This document shows positions 44,759-53,252 of a DNA stretch of 64,000 bases, piece by piece. The first letter of the stretch is position 1; the number at the start of each line of letters is the position of its first letter. Source of the DNA: an uncultured Rothia sp. (GTDB taxonomy: Bacteria > Actinomycetota > Actinomycetes > Actinomycetales > Micrococcaceae); NCBI GenBank assembly GCA_946222285.1, contig CAMIIP010000003.1, positions 62,001 through 126,000 on the forward strand, given 5' to 3'. Both the position numbers and the translations under genes were made by a program. The notes under the pieces were generated by a model. The model was given only the letters and a program-made list of their open reading frames with translations, did not search any database and was not told where the DNA came from.

Positions 44759-45421
44759 CTATACCGTGGAAAAAATTTCGTCGATTTTTGTGCGTAAGGT
44801 AGCAGCAGCTTTAGCTGGATGATCTGCTTGCACAATTTCTCGACCGGCAATAACAATGTCAACGGGTTGACCAGCAAATACATCGAGTTCTGCTGCTTTG
44901 ATGCCTCCCGTTACCGTTACCGTGAAACCGAGATCTTTGAGTTCGCGAATTCTCTCAAAATCTTTCTGACTCCATTCGAGTTTCCCGGATGCTTCAAGAT
45001 CACGAGATCTTTTAACGATTGCGTGAACTACTCCAGCTTCTCGCCAAGCTTGGGCTTGCTGTAATGAGTAGTGTTCGTCGGCAAGTTCAACCTGTACTTC
45101 GCCGCCGTACTCATGAGCAACCTTTACTACCTGCTCAATAGTGGTAAGTGAAGCGCCTGCAACGACCGATACATAGTTGGCGCCAGCCTCAAAGCACGCC
45201 TTAGTGATGATACTTCCGGCTTCGACAATACGAACGTCGGCAAGAATGGTTTTTTGAGGATACAGTGCTCGTATATTGCGGACGGCGCTGAGACCTTCGT
45301 GCAGAATGAGGATAGTGCCGCACTCAATAACGTCTATTGAATCGATGGCTGCGTTGAGAGGTCGAAGCGCAGCGGGCTGGTCTGCGGTGTCAAGGGCTAT
45401 CTGTAAACGGGTCATAGTCAT
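44759..45421 (-). CDS. ulaD: 3-keto-L-gulonate-6-phosphate decarboxylase
   Basis: This is an OMP-decarboxylase-suprafamily TIM barrel of 220 residues. Characteristic motifs are QIALDTAD, IDVIECGT, ILADVRIVEAG (where orotidine decarboxylases have DxKxxD and KGPDC has a related Asp/Lys arrangement) and VTGGIKAAEL with IAGREIVQA binding phosphate. The usual Lys of DxK reads Arg here (DVRI). It decarboxylates 3-keto-L-gulonate 6-phosphate to L-xylulose 5-phosphate. HPS of the ribulose monophosphate pathway is the main alternative, but ulaE and ulaF next door argue against it. Confidence 0.88.
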   Translation of the reverse strand: MTMTRLQIALDTADQPAALRPLNAAIDSIDVIECGTILILHEGLSAVRNIRALYPQKTILADVRIVEAGSIITKACFEAGANYVSVVAGASLTTIEQVVKVAHEYGGEVQVELADEHYSLQQAQAWREAGVVHAIVKRSRDLEASGKLEWSQKDFERIRELKDLGFTVTVTGGIKAAELDVFAGQPVDIVIAGREIVQADHPAKAAATLRTKIDEIFSTV

Positions 45422-45424
45422 TTC

Positions 45425-46423
45425 CTACTTTCGGAGCTGGAAGAAGTAGTTACCGTTGTTGATGAGTAGGTCATCAACGTAATCGGGGTCGAAGCCTTCA
45501 GCAATCATGCGAGGACCATCTACGGCGGGGTTATAGTCAACGCCGGTTACTGCTCCGTAGGCTTTCTGATAGGAGGCTTTGCCGGAATCTGTGCCTAGCA
45601 GAATCCGCTTTCCGTATCCTTTTTCCCCCAGTTCTCGTAGTTCCATAATTCGGTTGGATTCGGGCTGGTATTTGATGCGGTAGGTTCCGTCGATTTCCAG
45701 GAAAACGCCTTCGTCAAGGATCTGATGAAGATAATAAACATCGGCGTTACGCTGGATATGACCGATGGCGATACGATCAGCAGGAACCCCTAGATCTTTC
45801 ATCAGTTGAGCCTGTTCGAGTCCGCAGGTGCCGTAAGTCGTATGCGTGTTAATGGGCGCTCCGGTTTCGAGGGAAGCAATGGCGGCTGCTTCTATGCACT
45901 TGCGCTCGAATGGGGTAATTTTTCCGTAGGCGGTAGCAACCTTAATAACACCGGCTTTGTAGTCAGTTCGTTCAACTACTGGTCCTGAGTAATCGTGTCT
46001 ATCGATTCCTTCTTCGATATCAGCAATAATTAATTCGGCGATTTTATCGACGCTGTAGCGGTTTACCCAATGAGATTCGGTTTCAAGGTATACGTGCTCG
46101 CGATGGAATCCTGTTGCGGCAATGACCTGAAGGCCATCTACCGCAGCTTCTACCTTTGCTAGACGGTCAAGATCTCGCCCGCAGTTAATGGGGCACATAT
46201 CAACGACAGTGCCGCCATATTTACTCCACTTTTTGGAGGCTTCGGCAAAGTAGGTGCCTTCTTCGATTGCTTTATCAACATCGGCTAGCTGGTGGTCTCG
46301 GTCGATATATACTTCGCCTGCTCCCACACGAATGAGATGATCGTGTGCATTGACAACGCCAAGGGTTTGAGAATCGACATCGCCTCGAATGGTTCGTGCT
46401 TTACCGGTGTACTGTTCTGTCAT
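45425..46423 (-). CDS. Phosphotriesterase-like hydrolase, probable phospho-lactonase
   Basis: This is an amidohydrolase-superfamily TIM barrel of 332 residues. It has metal ligands in NAHDHL (HxH), a bridging-Lys region near GVIKVATAYG, and histidines in INTHTTYGT and IGHIQRN, with the final Asp in LLGTDSG. Phosphotriesterase-like proteins from mycoplasmas have been shown to hydrolyse sugar-acid lactone phosphates. As first gene of the ula-like operon it could open a phosphorylated lactone such as L-ascorbate 6-phosphate, the job of UlaG elsewhere. Substrate is inference. AAGGAGC precedes the ATG. Confidence 0.85.
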   Translation of the reverse strand: MTEQYTGKARTIRGDVDSQTLGVVNAHDHLIRVGAGEVYIDRDHQLADVDKAIEEGTYFAEASKKWSKYGGTVVDMCPINCGRDLDRLAKVEAAVDGLQVIAATGFHREHVYLETESHWVNRYSVDKIAELIIADIEEGIDRHDYSGPVVERTDYKAGVIKVATAYGKITPFERKCIEAAAIASLETGAPINTHTTYGTCGLEQAQLMKDLGVPADRIAIGHIQRNADVYYLHQILDEGVFLEIDGTYRIKYQPESNRIMELRELGEKGYGKRILLGTDSGKASYQKAYGAVTGVDYNPAVDGPRMIAEGFDPDYVDDLLINNGNYFFQLRK

Positions 46424-46550
46424 GAAAATCGCTCCTTGATATTGCGTAGGGATGTACGCCTGTTGTTGATATGAGAACGAAAACCAGATCGCGTATGACT
46501 TCCGTTACTTATAGGCTAAATTTGTGAGAAATTGCCAACAAGGCTAATTG

Positions 46551-46566
46551 TGAACTTCTGTTCATG
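46551..46566. promoter_or_regulatory. Candidate operator between the SorC regulator and the operon
   Basis: TGAAC-TTCT-GTTCA (46552-46565) is a perfect 5-bp dyad in the 307-base divergent intergenic region 46424-46730. SorC/DeoR-type regulators use dyads of this general kind. No other feature was recognised in the interval apart from ribosome binding sites at both ends. Confidence 0.4.
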
Positions 46567-46730
46567 CAGAAGAGAAATAGAGAGGCTTCAGGAGGGAGTA
46601 TTGTTTGCTGTTATTGGGAGTGAATCCCTGATTTATCCGGTTATTCTGGATAGAGTTGTTGTGTTGGAAAGCAATATAAGAAATGGCGCACATTTCATCG
46701 TGCACAGATGTTCATAGGAGATCTGTCTAA

Positions 46731-47714
46731 ATGAGTAAACAACCTCCCCGCCTACATCGTTCACGGACCTCTGATGCGCGTGAACATATACGTTTACTTC
46801 TTCGCGTTGCGCGCATGTACTACCAGGACGGCGCAACACAGTCACAGATTGCAGCAAGTATCGGTTATTCTCGGCCTACTGTGTCGCGGCTACTCGCTGA
46901 GGCTCGAAATAAAGATGTGGTTCGTATCCGTATAGATCATCCCCTGGAACGGGCAATGAATATGGAAGAAGAGCTTATTGAGAGGTTTGGGCTTCACGAT
47001 GCGCGGATTGCAGAGGTGGCGGATCCTATGAGCCTTCCCGCTGAGGTAAGTAGGTGTGCGGCAGACTATATTGTTGAGACATGCTATGAAGACGTTGCTA
47101 TTGCTGTTTCCAATGGTTATGCCGTTAAAGAAACCATTGAAGCTATGCCTCAAACTGACTGGATACAGTCTCGGGTGATTCAAATGCTTGGATCGGTTAG
47201 CAACTCAGAATTTCTCATTGATTCATCGGAGACCTGCCGACGGCTTGCTCGTCAGCTTGGTGGTCGGCATTATCCTTTACCTGCTCCGCTGGTTGTAGCA
47301 TCTGCTGAGGTAGCTACTTCATTGTCTGAGAGTCCGCAGGTTTCATCAATTCTTGATCTTGCGCAACGATCAGACTTAGCTTTAGTAGGGATCGGCACAG
47401 TGAGCAAGGGGCGTTCCGGGCACATCTTCGAAGGGTTAACCGATAGTTATGTGAGCGCGACTCTTATTCGTGAAAAAGCTGTGGGACATATTTGCGGGCA
47501 TCATTTTGATATTGAGGGAAGGCATATTCAAACTTCGCTGTGCGATCGCACGATTGGTATTAGCCTGCAACAGATTAAGCGTCTCCCGAGGGTGATAGGA
47601 GTTGCCTGGGGCGAACAGAAGCTCAAGGCAATTCGTGGTGCTATTTGTGGCGGTTTTATCAGTACATTGGTCACAGATAGAAATACTGCGCTCTCTCTTT
47701 TGAGCCAAAAATAG
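46731..47714 (+). CDS. SorC-family sugar-responsive regulator
   Basis: This is a 327-residue protein. Residues 28-70 are a helix-turn-helix (YYQDGATQSQIAASIGYSRPTVSRLLAEA). Residues 85-325 form the SorC sugar-phosphate-binding domain, with GIGTVSKG and the CDRTIGIS segment. SorC proteins usually bind phosphorylated sugars and control the adjoining catabolic genes. It is divergent from the ula-like operon and so is its likely regulator. AGGAG precedes the ATG. A long hairpin separates it from the converging Nramp gene. Confidence 0.9.
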   Translation: MSKQPPRLHRSRTSDAREHIRLLLRVARMYYQDGATQSQIAASIGYSRPTVSRLLAEARNKDVVRIRIDHPLERAMNMEEELIERFGLHDARIAEVADPMSLPAEVSRCAADYIVETCYEDVAIAVSNGYAVKETIEAMPQTDWIQSRVIQMLGSVSNSEFLIDSSETCRRLARQLGGRHYPLPAPLVVASAEVATSLSESPQVSSILDLAQRSDLALVGIGTVSKGRSGHIFEGLTDSYVSATLIREKAVGHICGHHFDIEGRHIQTSLCDRTIGISLQQIKRLPRVIGVAWGEQKLKAIRGAICGGFISTLVTDRNTALSLLSQK

Positions 47715-47758
47715 TCTTTGAAGAATCTCCTTTCTATGACTTGTTTCGAGAGTTTCAA

Positions 47759-47830
47759 AACCCCTGTTTTCTTATATAGCGGTGTCTTTATTTAAAAGAT
47801 GCACCGCTAGGAGAAAGGAAACAGGGGCTT
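47759..47830. terminator. Nested hairpin between sorC-type gene and Nramp gene
   Basis: The outer stem CCCCTGTTT / AAACAGGGG (47761-47769 with 47819-47827) and inner stem TAGCGGTG / CACCGCTA (47777-47784 with 47802-47809) form a long interrupted hairpin between convergent genes. It is probably a bidirectional terminator. Confidence 0.55.
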
Positions 47831-47839
47831 AACGTATCG

Positions 47840-49194
47840 CTAGAGAACCTTAGCTACCGCATCTATGGTCTGGTAGATGCCCAGAGCGATAAAGAGCACC
47901 GCGCAGATTGCGAGAACCGTGTTGGTGAACCAGCCGTTGCGCCATTGGTGGGGGACTCTGCGGGTGTTGAGAATCCAGAGCAGGGTCACCGCTAGGAAGG
48001 GCATAAAAAGAGCGCCCAGAACACCGTAGAGAAGGATAAGGAAGATAGGACGATCCATGAGAAGAAGAATCATGGGTGGAAAAGTCAGCCAGAGAACGTA
48101 GAACTTAAAGTATTTGCCGCCGGTTACGGTATCGGGGTGATTCGTTGGTTTGCTGCGAATGTTTCCCCAGAAATCAGCGAACATGAGCGAAACGCCTGAC
48201 CAAACGCCAACGATGGAAGAAAATGAGGCAGCCCAGAAACCTACAAGAAAGAGATTGCCAATAACAACGCCGTACCTATTCTTGAGAATGTCAGCGAGGT
48301 CAAGAAGTCCCTTGTCGCTGGTAGAAACGGCAATGCTTGCTGAATAAAGAACTTCAACGCCCAGCACTAAGGTGGCGGCAACAAATACGCCAGAAATAAC
48401 GTAGGCAACGGTGTTATCCAGTTGCATAACTAGCATGAATTTAGGGCTGTACCATCCTTTTTCTCGAAGCCAGTAGCCGTAGGCAGCCAGGGTGATAGTA
48501 CCGCCCACGCTACCGGCCAGTGCCAGCGTGTAGGTGAGGCTACCGGCGGGAATCATGGGGATAAGTCCCGAAAGTAAGTTCGGAATATTGGGCAGAGTAT
48601 AGATTGCTAAACCTACGATGAGCAGAAACATTAGTCCCACTAGAACCGCGGTGAGCTTTTCAACTGCGTTGTATTTTCCTAGCCATACAACGCCAAAGCC
48701 AGCAAGCCCCATGAGGATGGCCCAGACCCACAGCGGAAGAACGGGAAAAAGAACAGCCAGGGGCATTGCCGCCGCCGACATCGCTGTGGCACCGTAGATA
48801 AAACCCCAAATCATAATGTAAGGACCAAAATACCAGCTGGTCCAAGAGCCCAGTGTGCGCCAGCCTTCGAATATGGTGCGGCCGGTTGCAAGGCTGTATC
48901 GTCCTGCGCCCTCTACCAAAACGATTTTCATAATAACGCCTGCGATAACGGTCCACAGTAGTGCATAACCGAATCGGGATCCTGCTACGAGAGTTGCTAC
49001 TAGATCGGGGGGGCTCCGATGCCGGTAGCTGCCACTACGAGACCAGGTCCGATAATTTTATATTTTTTGGCTGTATCAACGGGTTCATTGACATCCACCA
49101 GATGGGGTGGGAATTTCTCGATGGGCTTTTTGCTCACGGGTACTCCAAAATAGATTTTTATTTTAGGGTAAGTGTCGCACGCCATATCTATCAT
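47840..49194 (-). pseudogene. Nramp-family divalent metal transporter with a frameshift
   Basis: The upstream frame (49194 or 49185 to about 49007) gives the N-terminus up to GPGLVVAATGIGAP. Another frame continues DLVATLVAGSRFGYALLWT into MKIVLVEGAGRY and ten more helices to 47840. Together they make a complete Nramp transporter of about 450 residues. The break is in seven C (G on plus, 49007-49013), where five restore the usual GIGAxDLVA; eight would also be in frame. No stop codon lies in the joined frame. Nramp proteins import Mn2+, Fe2+ or related ions with protons; the DPGN-type metal motif reads GIGAPDL here, as in an actinobacterial subfamily of uncertain substrate. Confidence 0.85.
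49007..49013. repeat. G7/C7 run at a frameshift
   Basis: Seven consecutive G on the plus strand sit exactly at the frame break of the Nramp gene. By eye this and the run at 35865 are the only G/C runs of seven in the window. Confidence 0.9.
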
Positions 49195-49229
49195 GCGGGT
49201 TATTTGAGCACATCAGCTAGACTTTTCTT

Positions 49230-49688
49230 ATGTCTGAGACCAAAACAATTAACCCTGAGATCGTGGGAAAAGTCTTTACTTCTGAAGAAACTTTCCAGGT
49301 GGGGCGAGAACATATTCGTGAGTTCGCTCGCGCAGTTAAAGCCGAACACCCTCTGCACTTTGAGGTGGATGTCGCACGATCTGCTGGCTATAACGACGTC
49401 GTCGCTCCTCCCACCTTCGCCATTATTTTGGCGCAAAAAGCCGATGCCGCGCTCATCGAAGATCCCACCTCCGGCATTGATTTCTCTCGTGTTGTCCACG
49501 CTGATCAGCGCTTCACCCATCACCGCCCTATTGTTGCTGGCGACGAGCTCAAAACATCGGTGCACGTAGATACTCTCCGCACCATGGGCGCGGGGGCAAT
49601 GCTCACTACTCGCGAAGAAATTACTACTCTTGAGGGCGAAGCCGTGGCCACCTGCGTTTCCTCGCTCTTGGTTCGAGGAGAAGAATAA
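49230..49688 (+). CDS. MaoC-family (R)-hydroxyacyl dehydratase, N-terminal type subunit
   Basis: This is a 152-residue hot-dog-fold protein resembling mycobacterial HadA (UPF0336), with FEVDVARSAGYNDVVAPPTFA and a non-catalytic-type hot dog. It normally pairs with a catalytic MaoC subunit, and the next gene, one base after the stop codon, is exactly that. In Micrococcaceae without mycolic acids the complex is of uncertain function, perhaps acyl dehydration in fatty acid metabolism. It precedes murB, a common actinobacterial order. Confidence 0.87.
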   Translation: MSETKTINPEIVGKVFTSEETFQVGREHIREFARAVKAEHPLHFEVDVARSAGYNDVVAPPTFAIILAQKADAALIEDPTSGIDFSRVVHADQRFTHHRPIVAGDELKTSVHVDTLRTMGAGAMLTTREEITTLEGEAVATCVSSLLVRGEE

Positions 49689-49689
49689 A

Positions 49690-50154
49690 ATGGTAAACGT
49701 TATTTTTGCAGACCTCGAAAAGGGCCAAGAAATTGGCTCTCGCGAAATTACTGTAACCCGTGCAGATCTGGTTCGCTATGCGGGAGCATCAGGAGACTTC
49801 AACCCGATTCACTGGAATGAGCGTTTTGCCATTTCCGTAGGGCTGCCCGGCGTCATTGCCCACGGCATGTTCACGATGGGGGCAGCCGTTCAACTGGTTA
49901 CCGATTGGGCGGGAGATCCCGGCGCTATTGTTGATTACCAGACCCGGTTCACTAAACCCGTGGTGGTTGCGGATGCTCAGGGCGAGGAAAACCCTGCTAC
50001 CGGTGGCACCACCATTCACGTCTCGGGTAAAATCGGCGCGCTTGATGAAGAAGCTCAAACAGCCCGGATAGATCTGACCGTCTCTGCCCCTGATGTGGAA
50101 GGCAAAGACCAGAAAGTTCTGGTTAAAGCTCAAGCTCTTGTATCGCTGAACTAG
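49690..50154 (+). CDS. MaoC-family dehydratase, catalytic-type subunit
   Basis: This is a 154-residue hot-dog-fold protein with the hydratase 2 motif YAGASGDFNPIHWNE (catalytic Asp and His) and GVIAHGMFTMG. It is HadB-like and probably forms a heterodimer with the preceding gene product. The ATG at 49690 is preferred over an upstream frame start at 49630 that lies inside the partner gene. The two genes are translationally linked. Confidence 0.9.
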   Translation: MVNVIFADLEKGQEIGSREITVTRADLVRYAGASGDFNPIHWNERFAISVGLPGVIAHGMFTMGAAVQLVTDWAGDPGAIVDYQTRFTKPVVVADAQGEENPATGGTTIHVSGKIGALDEEAQTARIDLTVSAPDVEGKDQKVLVKAQALVSLN

Positions 50155-50158
50155 ACTC

Positions 50159-50196
50159 ACTGTGATGAGGGATGTTGTCATCTCTCATCGCAGCTT
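50159..50196. terminator. Hairpin after the MaoC pair
   Basis: GATGAGGGATG (50164-50174) pairs with CATCTCTCATC (50179-50189) with one mismatch and a TTGT loop. The downstream sequence is only mildly T-rich. Confidence 0.45.
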
Positions 50197-50315
50197 CTAA
50201 ACATTGTGTACTGTGTAACTACTCACGAAACTAGAATCGCTGTCTCACCTTTCAATAAACTGACCGAAGCAGCACCACTGATAACGCTGAGCAAACTGCG
50301 CTCTGAAAGGAAAAG

Positions 50316-51620
50316 ATGGCACGGTCAGAGACACTAGATCAGCGAGATATTAAGAAGTGGTATCGGGCAGTACTGGCCATATTTTTTGCCAGCGGACTGC
50401 TTACTTCTGCTCTCTTAGCACGACTGCCTGATGTTTCTACCGGTCTCCACCTTTCTGCCGGTCCCATGGGTATGCTGCTGTTGGGTATGACGATCGGCTC
50501 TTTCTCTGCGGTTACTTTCTCGGGGTATTTGGTGAGCAAGCTGGGGTCCCATAAGACTTTGGTGATGGGTTATGCTCTTGCCTGTACCGGTATTACCCTG
50601 GTGGGTGTAGCTGTTCACGTCTCCAACATTGTCCTAGCTGTTATCGGACTGGTACTCAATGGTTTGGGTATGGCATCTTCCAACGTTGCCGCCAACGTGC
50701 AGGGTGTTTCTGCAGAACGTGCGCTGGGACGGTTCGTCACTCCGATTATGCACGGATTCTTCTCCATCGGTACCGTTGCAGGCGCCGGTTTGGGAACGCT
50801 CGATACCCGACTAGGGATATCCTTCATGTGGCATATGGTGTATTTTGCCATCGCTATCTTGCTGATAGTTCTGATTTCTTTGCGGTTTTGCCACAACGAA
50901 AATTACGGACAAGACGATACTCAAACACTTTCGCAGGTCGGCTCTTATCGGGTACGAGACGCCTGGCGCGATAAACGTACCATCTTGATTGGAATCTTCG
51001 TTCTGGGGATGGCATTGGCAGAAGGTTCAGCAAATGACTGGGTTGCGCTGGCGCTGACTCACGACTATGGTGCTGACAAAACGGTAGGTTCGCTGGGCTA
51101 CACTTTCTTCGTCATCGCAATGATGACGGGGCGTTTTTCGGGAACCGCTTTTCTTAATCGTTTTGGCAGGGTGAAAGTTCTCCGAGTAACTTGCACTCTT
51201 GCAATTGTGGGTCTTGCCCTCTTTATCTTTGCCCCCACTATATCCTTAGGTTTCGTAGGGCTCTTTATCTGGGGACTCGGTGCCTCGCTGGGATTTCCCA
51301 CCGGTATGTCTGCAGCTTCTGACAATCCCGTGAAAGCAGCCATTCGCGTTTCTGTAGTTTCCACTATTGGTTATGCGGCGTTCTTGGGCGGTCCTCCTGC
51401 TCTCGGTTTGCTCGGGGAATATTTGGGTATTCGCAATGCCCTGCTCGCCGTCCTCATCTTCATCGTGATTTCCTTAATCTTGACAGGTCAACTGGAGCCG
51501 CGACGGAAGAACACTTTGCAAAATGAGCAGACTGATTCTGCTCTCTTAGATCCCCAAACCAGCATGACCCCTGTTAACAACCCGATCACCGGCGCCATCC
51601 ATCGTGTGAAGAAAGACTAG
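50316..51620 (+). CDS. MFS transporter
   Basis: This is a 434-residue protein with 12 helices and weak MFS loop signatures (GYLVSKLGSHK between helices 2 and 3; FLNRFGRVKVLR in the second half). The overall pattern is close to the FucP/YbjJ-type MFS group (LLLGMTIGSFSAVTFSGYL). The substrate is unknown. It lies between the MaoC pair and murB on the same strand, with 160 bases of upstream space for its own promoter. Confidence 0.85.
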   Translation: MARSETLDQRDIKKWYRAVLAIFFASGLLTSALLARLPDVSTGLHLSAGPMGMLLLGMTIGSFSAVTFSGYLVSKLGSHKTLVMGYALACTGITLVGVAVHVSNIVLAVIGLVLNGLGMASSNVAANVQGVSAERALGRFVTPIMHGFFSIGTVAGAGLGTLDTRLGISFMWHMVYFAIAILLIVLISLRFCHNENYGQDDTQTLSQVGSYRVRDAWRDKRTILIGIFVLGMALAEGSANDWVALALTHDYGADKTVGSLGYTFFVIAMMTGRFSGTAFLNRFGRVKVLRVTCTLAIVGLALFIFAPTISLGFVGLFIWGLGASLGFPTGMSAASDNPVKAAIRVSVVSTIGYAAFLGGPPALGLLGEYLGIRNALLAVLIFIVISLILTGQLEPRRKNTLQNEQTDSALLDPQTSMTPVNNPITGAIHRVKKD

Positions 51621-51680
51621 TCTTTCTTCGCTCACAGATGAGCACAGCGAGGAGAAAGAGGAAGAAGGTAAGCTAGATAG

Positions 51681-52775
51681 GTGACTACTATGTACCTGAA
51701 GAATATTGTGACTGCTGAAGTTGGCGGAGCAGCAAAGAACTACGTTCGTGCTAGCACCGAACAGGAAATCATCGACGCTGTATCGGCGGCAGATTACGCC
51801 GGTGAGAAACTGCTCATCGTGGGTGGAGGCTCGAACATTCTCGTAGCCGATTCTGGTTTTGACGGAACAGTAGTTCATATCGCCTCCGAAGGCATAGAAG
51901 ATTTAGATATACCGGCGTGTGGCGGCGCAAATATACGCGTGCAGGCGGGGCATAACTGGGACGCTTTTGTTGCTTATAGTATCGAGCAGGAGTGGGTAGG
52001 CATTGAGGCTCTCTCCGGTATCCCCGGTACTGTTGGGGCAACGCCGGTACAAAACGTTGGTGCTTATGGAGCTGAAGTTTCTCAGACGATTTCACGTGTA
52101 CAAACCTGGGATCGTCAGGAAAATACTCGTAAAACATTCGCTCTTGCCGATCTCAAGTTTGCCTACCGCGATTCCATCCTCAAACAGACTACCGTCAATG
52201 GATCCCCGCGTTTTGTGGTGTTGAGCGTTGACTTCCAATTCACGCTAGGAACACTCTCAGCTCCTATTCGTTATGCTGAATTGGCGCGTCAGCTAGGTGT
52301 AGCTGTAGGGGAGCGCGCGCCGTCGTCTAAGGTCCGGGAAACTGTACTGCAACTACGCGCATCGAAAGGCATGGTGCTAGATTCTGCAGACCGCGATACC
52401 TACTCAACCGGTTCTTTTTTCACCAACCCTATTGTTGCTTCGTCTGCACTAGAGTCCTTGCCCGCAGACGCTCCGCGCTTTCCCGTAACCGATGCCTCGG
52501 GACAACATATACTTGAAGAGCAGATCAAACTAAGTGCCGGTTGGCTTATTCAGCACGCGGGTTTTGATAAAGGTTTCGGCTTGACCGATGAGAGCAAGAA
52601 AATTACCGACGGTCGGGCATCACTCTCCACTAAGCACACCCTGGCTATCACTAATCGAGGCGAGGCCACGTGTACCGATATGCTGGCGATTGCCCGTGCG
52701 GTACGTGATGGCGTAGAGAAAGCCTTTGGCATCACGCTAGTACCGGAGCCGGTCATCGTGGGGGAAAGCCTCTAA
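51681..52775 (+). CDS. murB: UDP-N-acetylenolpyruvoylglucosamine reductase
   Basis: This is a 364-residue FAD enzyme of peptidoglycan synthesis. FAD-binding motifs are IVGGGSNILVAD and GIEALSGIPGTVGATPVQNVGAYG; the catalytic region has SAGWLIQHAGF and the Ser of TGSFFTNPI. It reduces the enolpyruvyl group to form UDP-MurNAc. The start is GTG 51681 or ATG 51690. The length is typical of actinobacterial type I MurB. A small membrane protein follows on the same strand. Confidence 0.95.
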   Translation: MTTMYLKNIVTAEVGGAAKNYVRASTEQEIIDAVSAADYAGEKLLIVGGGSNILVADSGFDGTVVHIASEGIEDLDIPACGGANIRVQAGHNWDAFVAYSIEQEWVGIEALSGIPGTVGATPVQNVGAYGAEVSQTISRVQTWDRQENTRKTFALADLKFAYRDSILKQTTVNGSPRFVVLSVDFQFTLGTLSAPIRYAELARQLGVAVGERAPSSKVRETVLQLRASKGMVLDSADRDTYSTGSFFTNPIVASSALESLPADAPRFPVTDASGQHILEEQIKLSAGWLIQHAGFDKGFGLTDESKKITDGRASLSTKHTLAITNRGEATCTDMLAIARAVRDGVEKAFGITLVPEPVIVGESL

Positions 52776-52856
52776 AATACTGACAGAAAGTAAGAGAGGG
52801 CCCTGGCCAGCTTTATAGCTTTGCTCAGTTTTCTAAGGGGAGGAACAGGAGCTAAC

Positions 52857-53252
52857 GTGGCGCTAGATCGTGAAATAGCAGAGAGCGAAGAAGGTGCCCT
52901 GCACCGTCTCATGCGGCGGTTCCGGGCATTTATGGCACGGCACCTCCTTCTTCTTTTCATTTATCGTCTAGCCCTGATTATCTTGGGACTCATTCTGCTC
53001 CTTGCCGGTATCATCATGCTGGTCACTCCCGGACCTGGCTGGTTATTTATTTTTCTCGGTATGGGTATCTGGGGTACCGAATTTCACTGGGCTCACCGCC
53101 TCAATGTCTGGGCAAAAGCTAAGGTGTTAAACATCTGGCGAGAAGCTCTTGCTCAAACAGACCGGCACCGCCTTAAAAAACGGAACGCCCTCTGGAAAAA
53201 ACGAGGACGCTCTGTTCACTATTGCCCCAATGGCAGTCACTACCACGAATAA
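52857..53252 (+). CDS. PGPGW-motif (TIGR02611-like) membrane protein
   Basis: This is a 131-residue protein with two adjacent transmembrane helices (about residues 35-75) joined by the motif VTPGPGWLFIFLG, characteristic of the PGPGW/TIGR02611 family, then a basic amphipathic C-terminal half. Function is unknown. GTG at 52857 has a good CAGGAG site; a TTG further upstream is less likely. Its stop codon directly abuts the stop codon of the converging GntR gene. Confidence 0.85.
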   Translation: MALDREIAESEEGALHRLMRRFRAFMARHLLLLFIYRLALIILGLILLLAGIIMLVTPGPGWLFIFLGMGIWGTEFHWAHRLNVWAKAKVLNIWREALAQTDRHRLKKRNALWKKRGRSVHYCPNGSHYHE

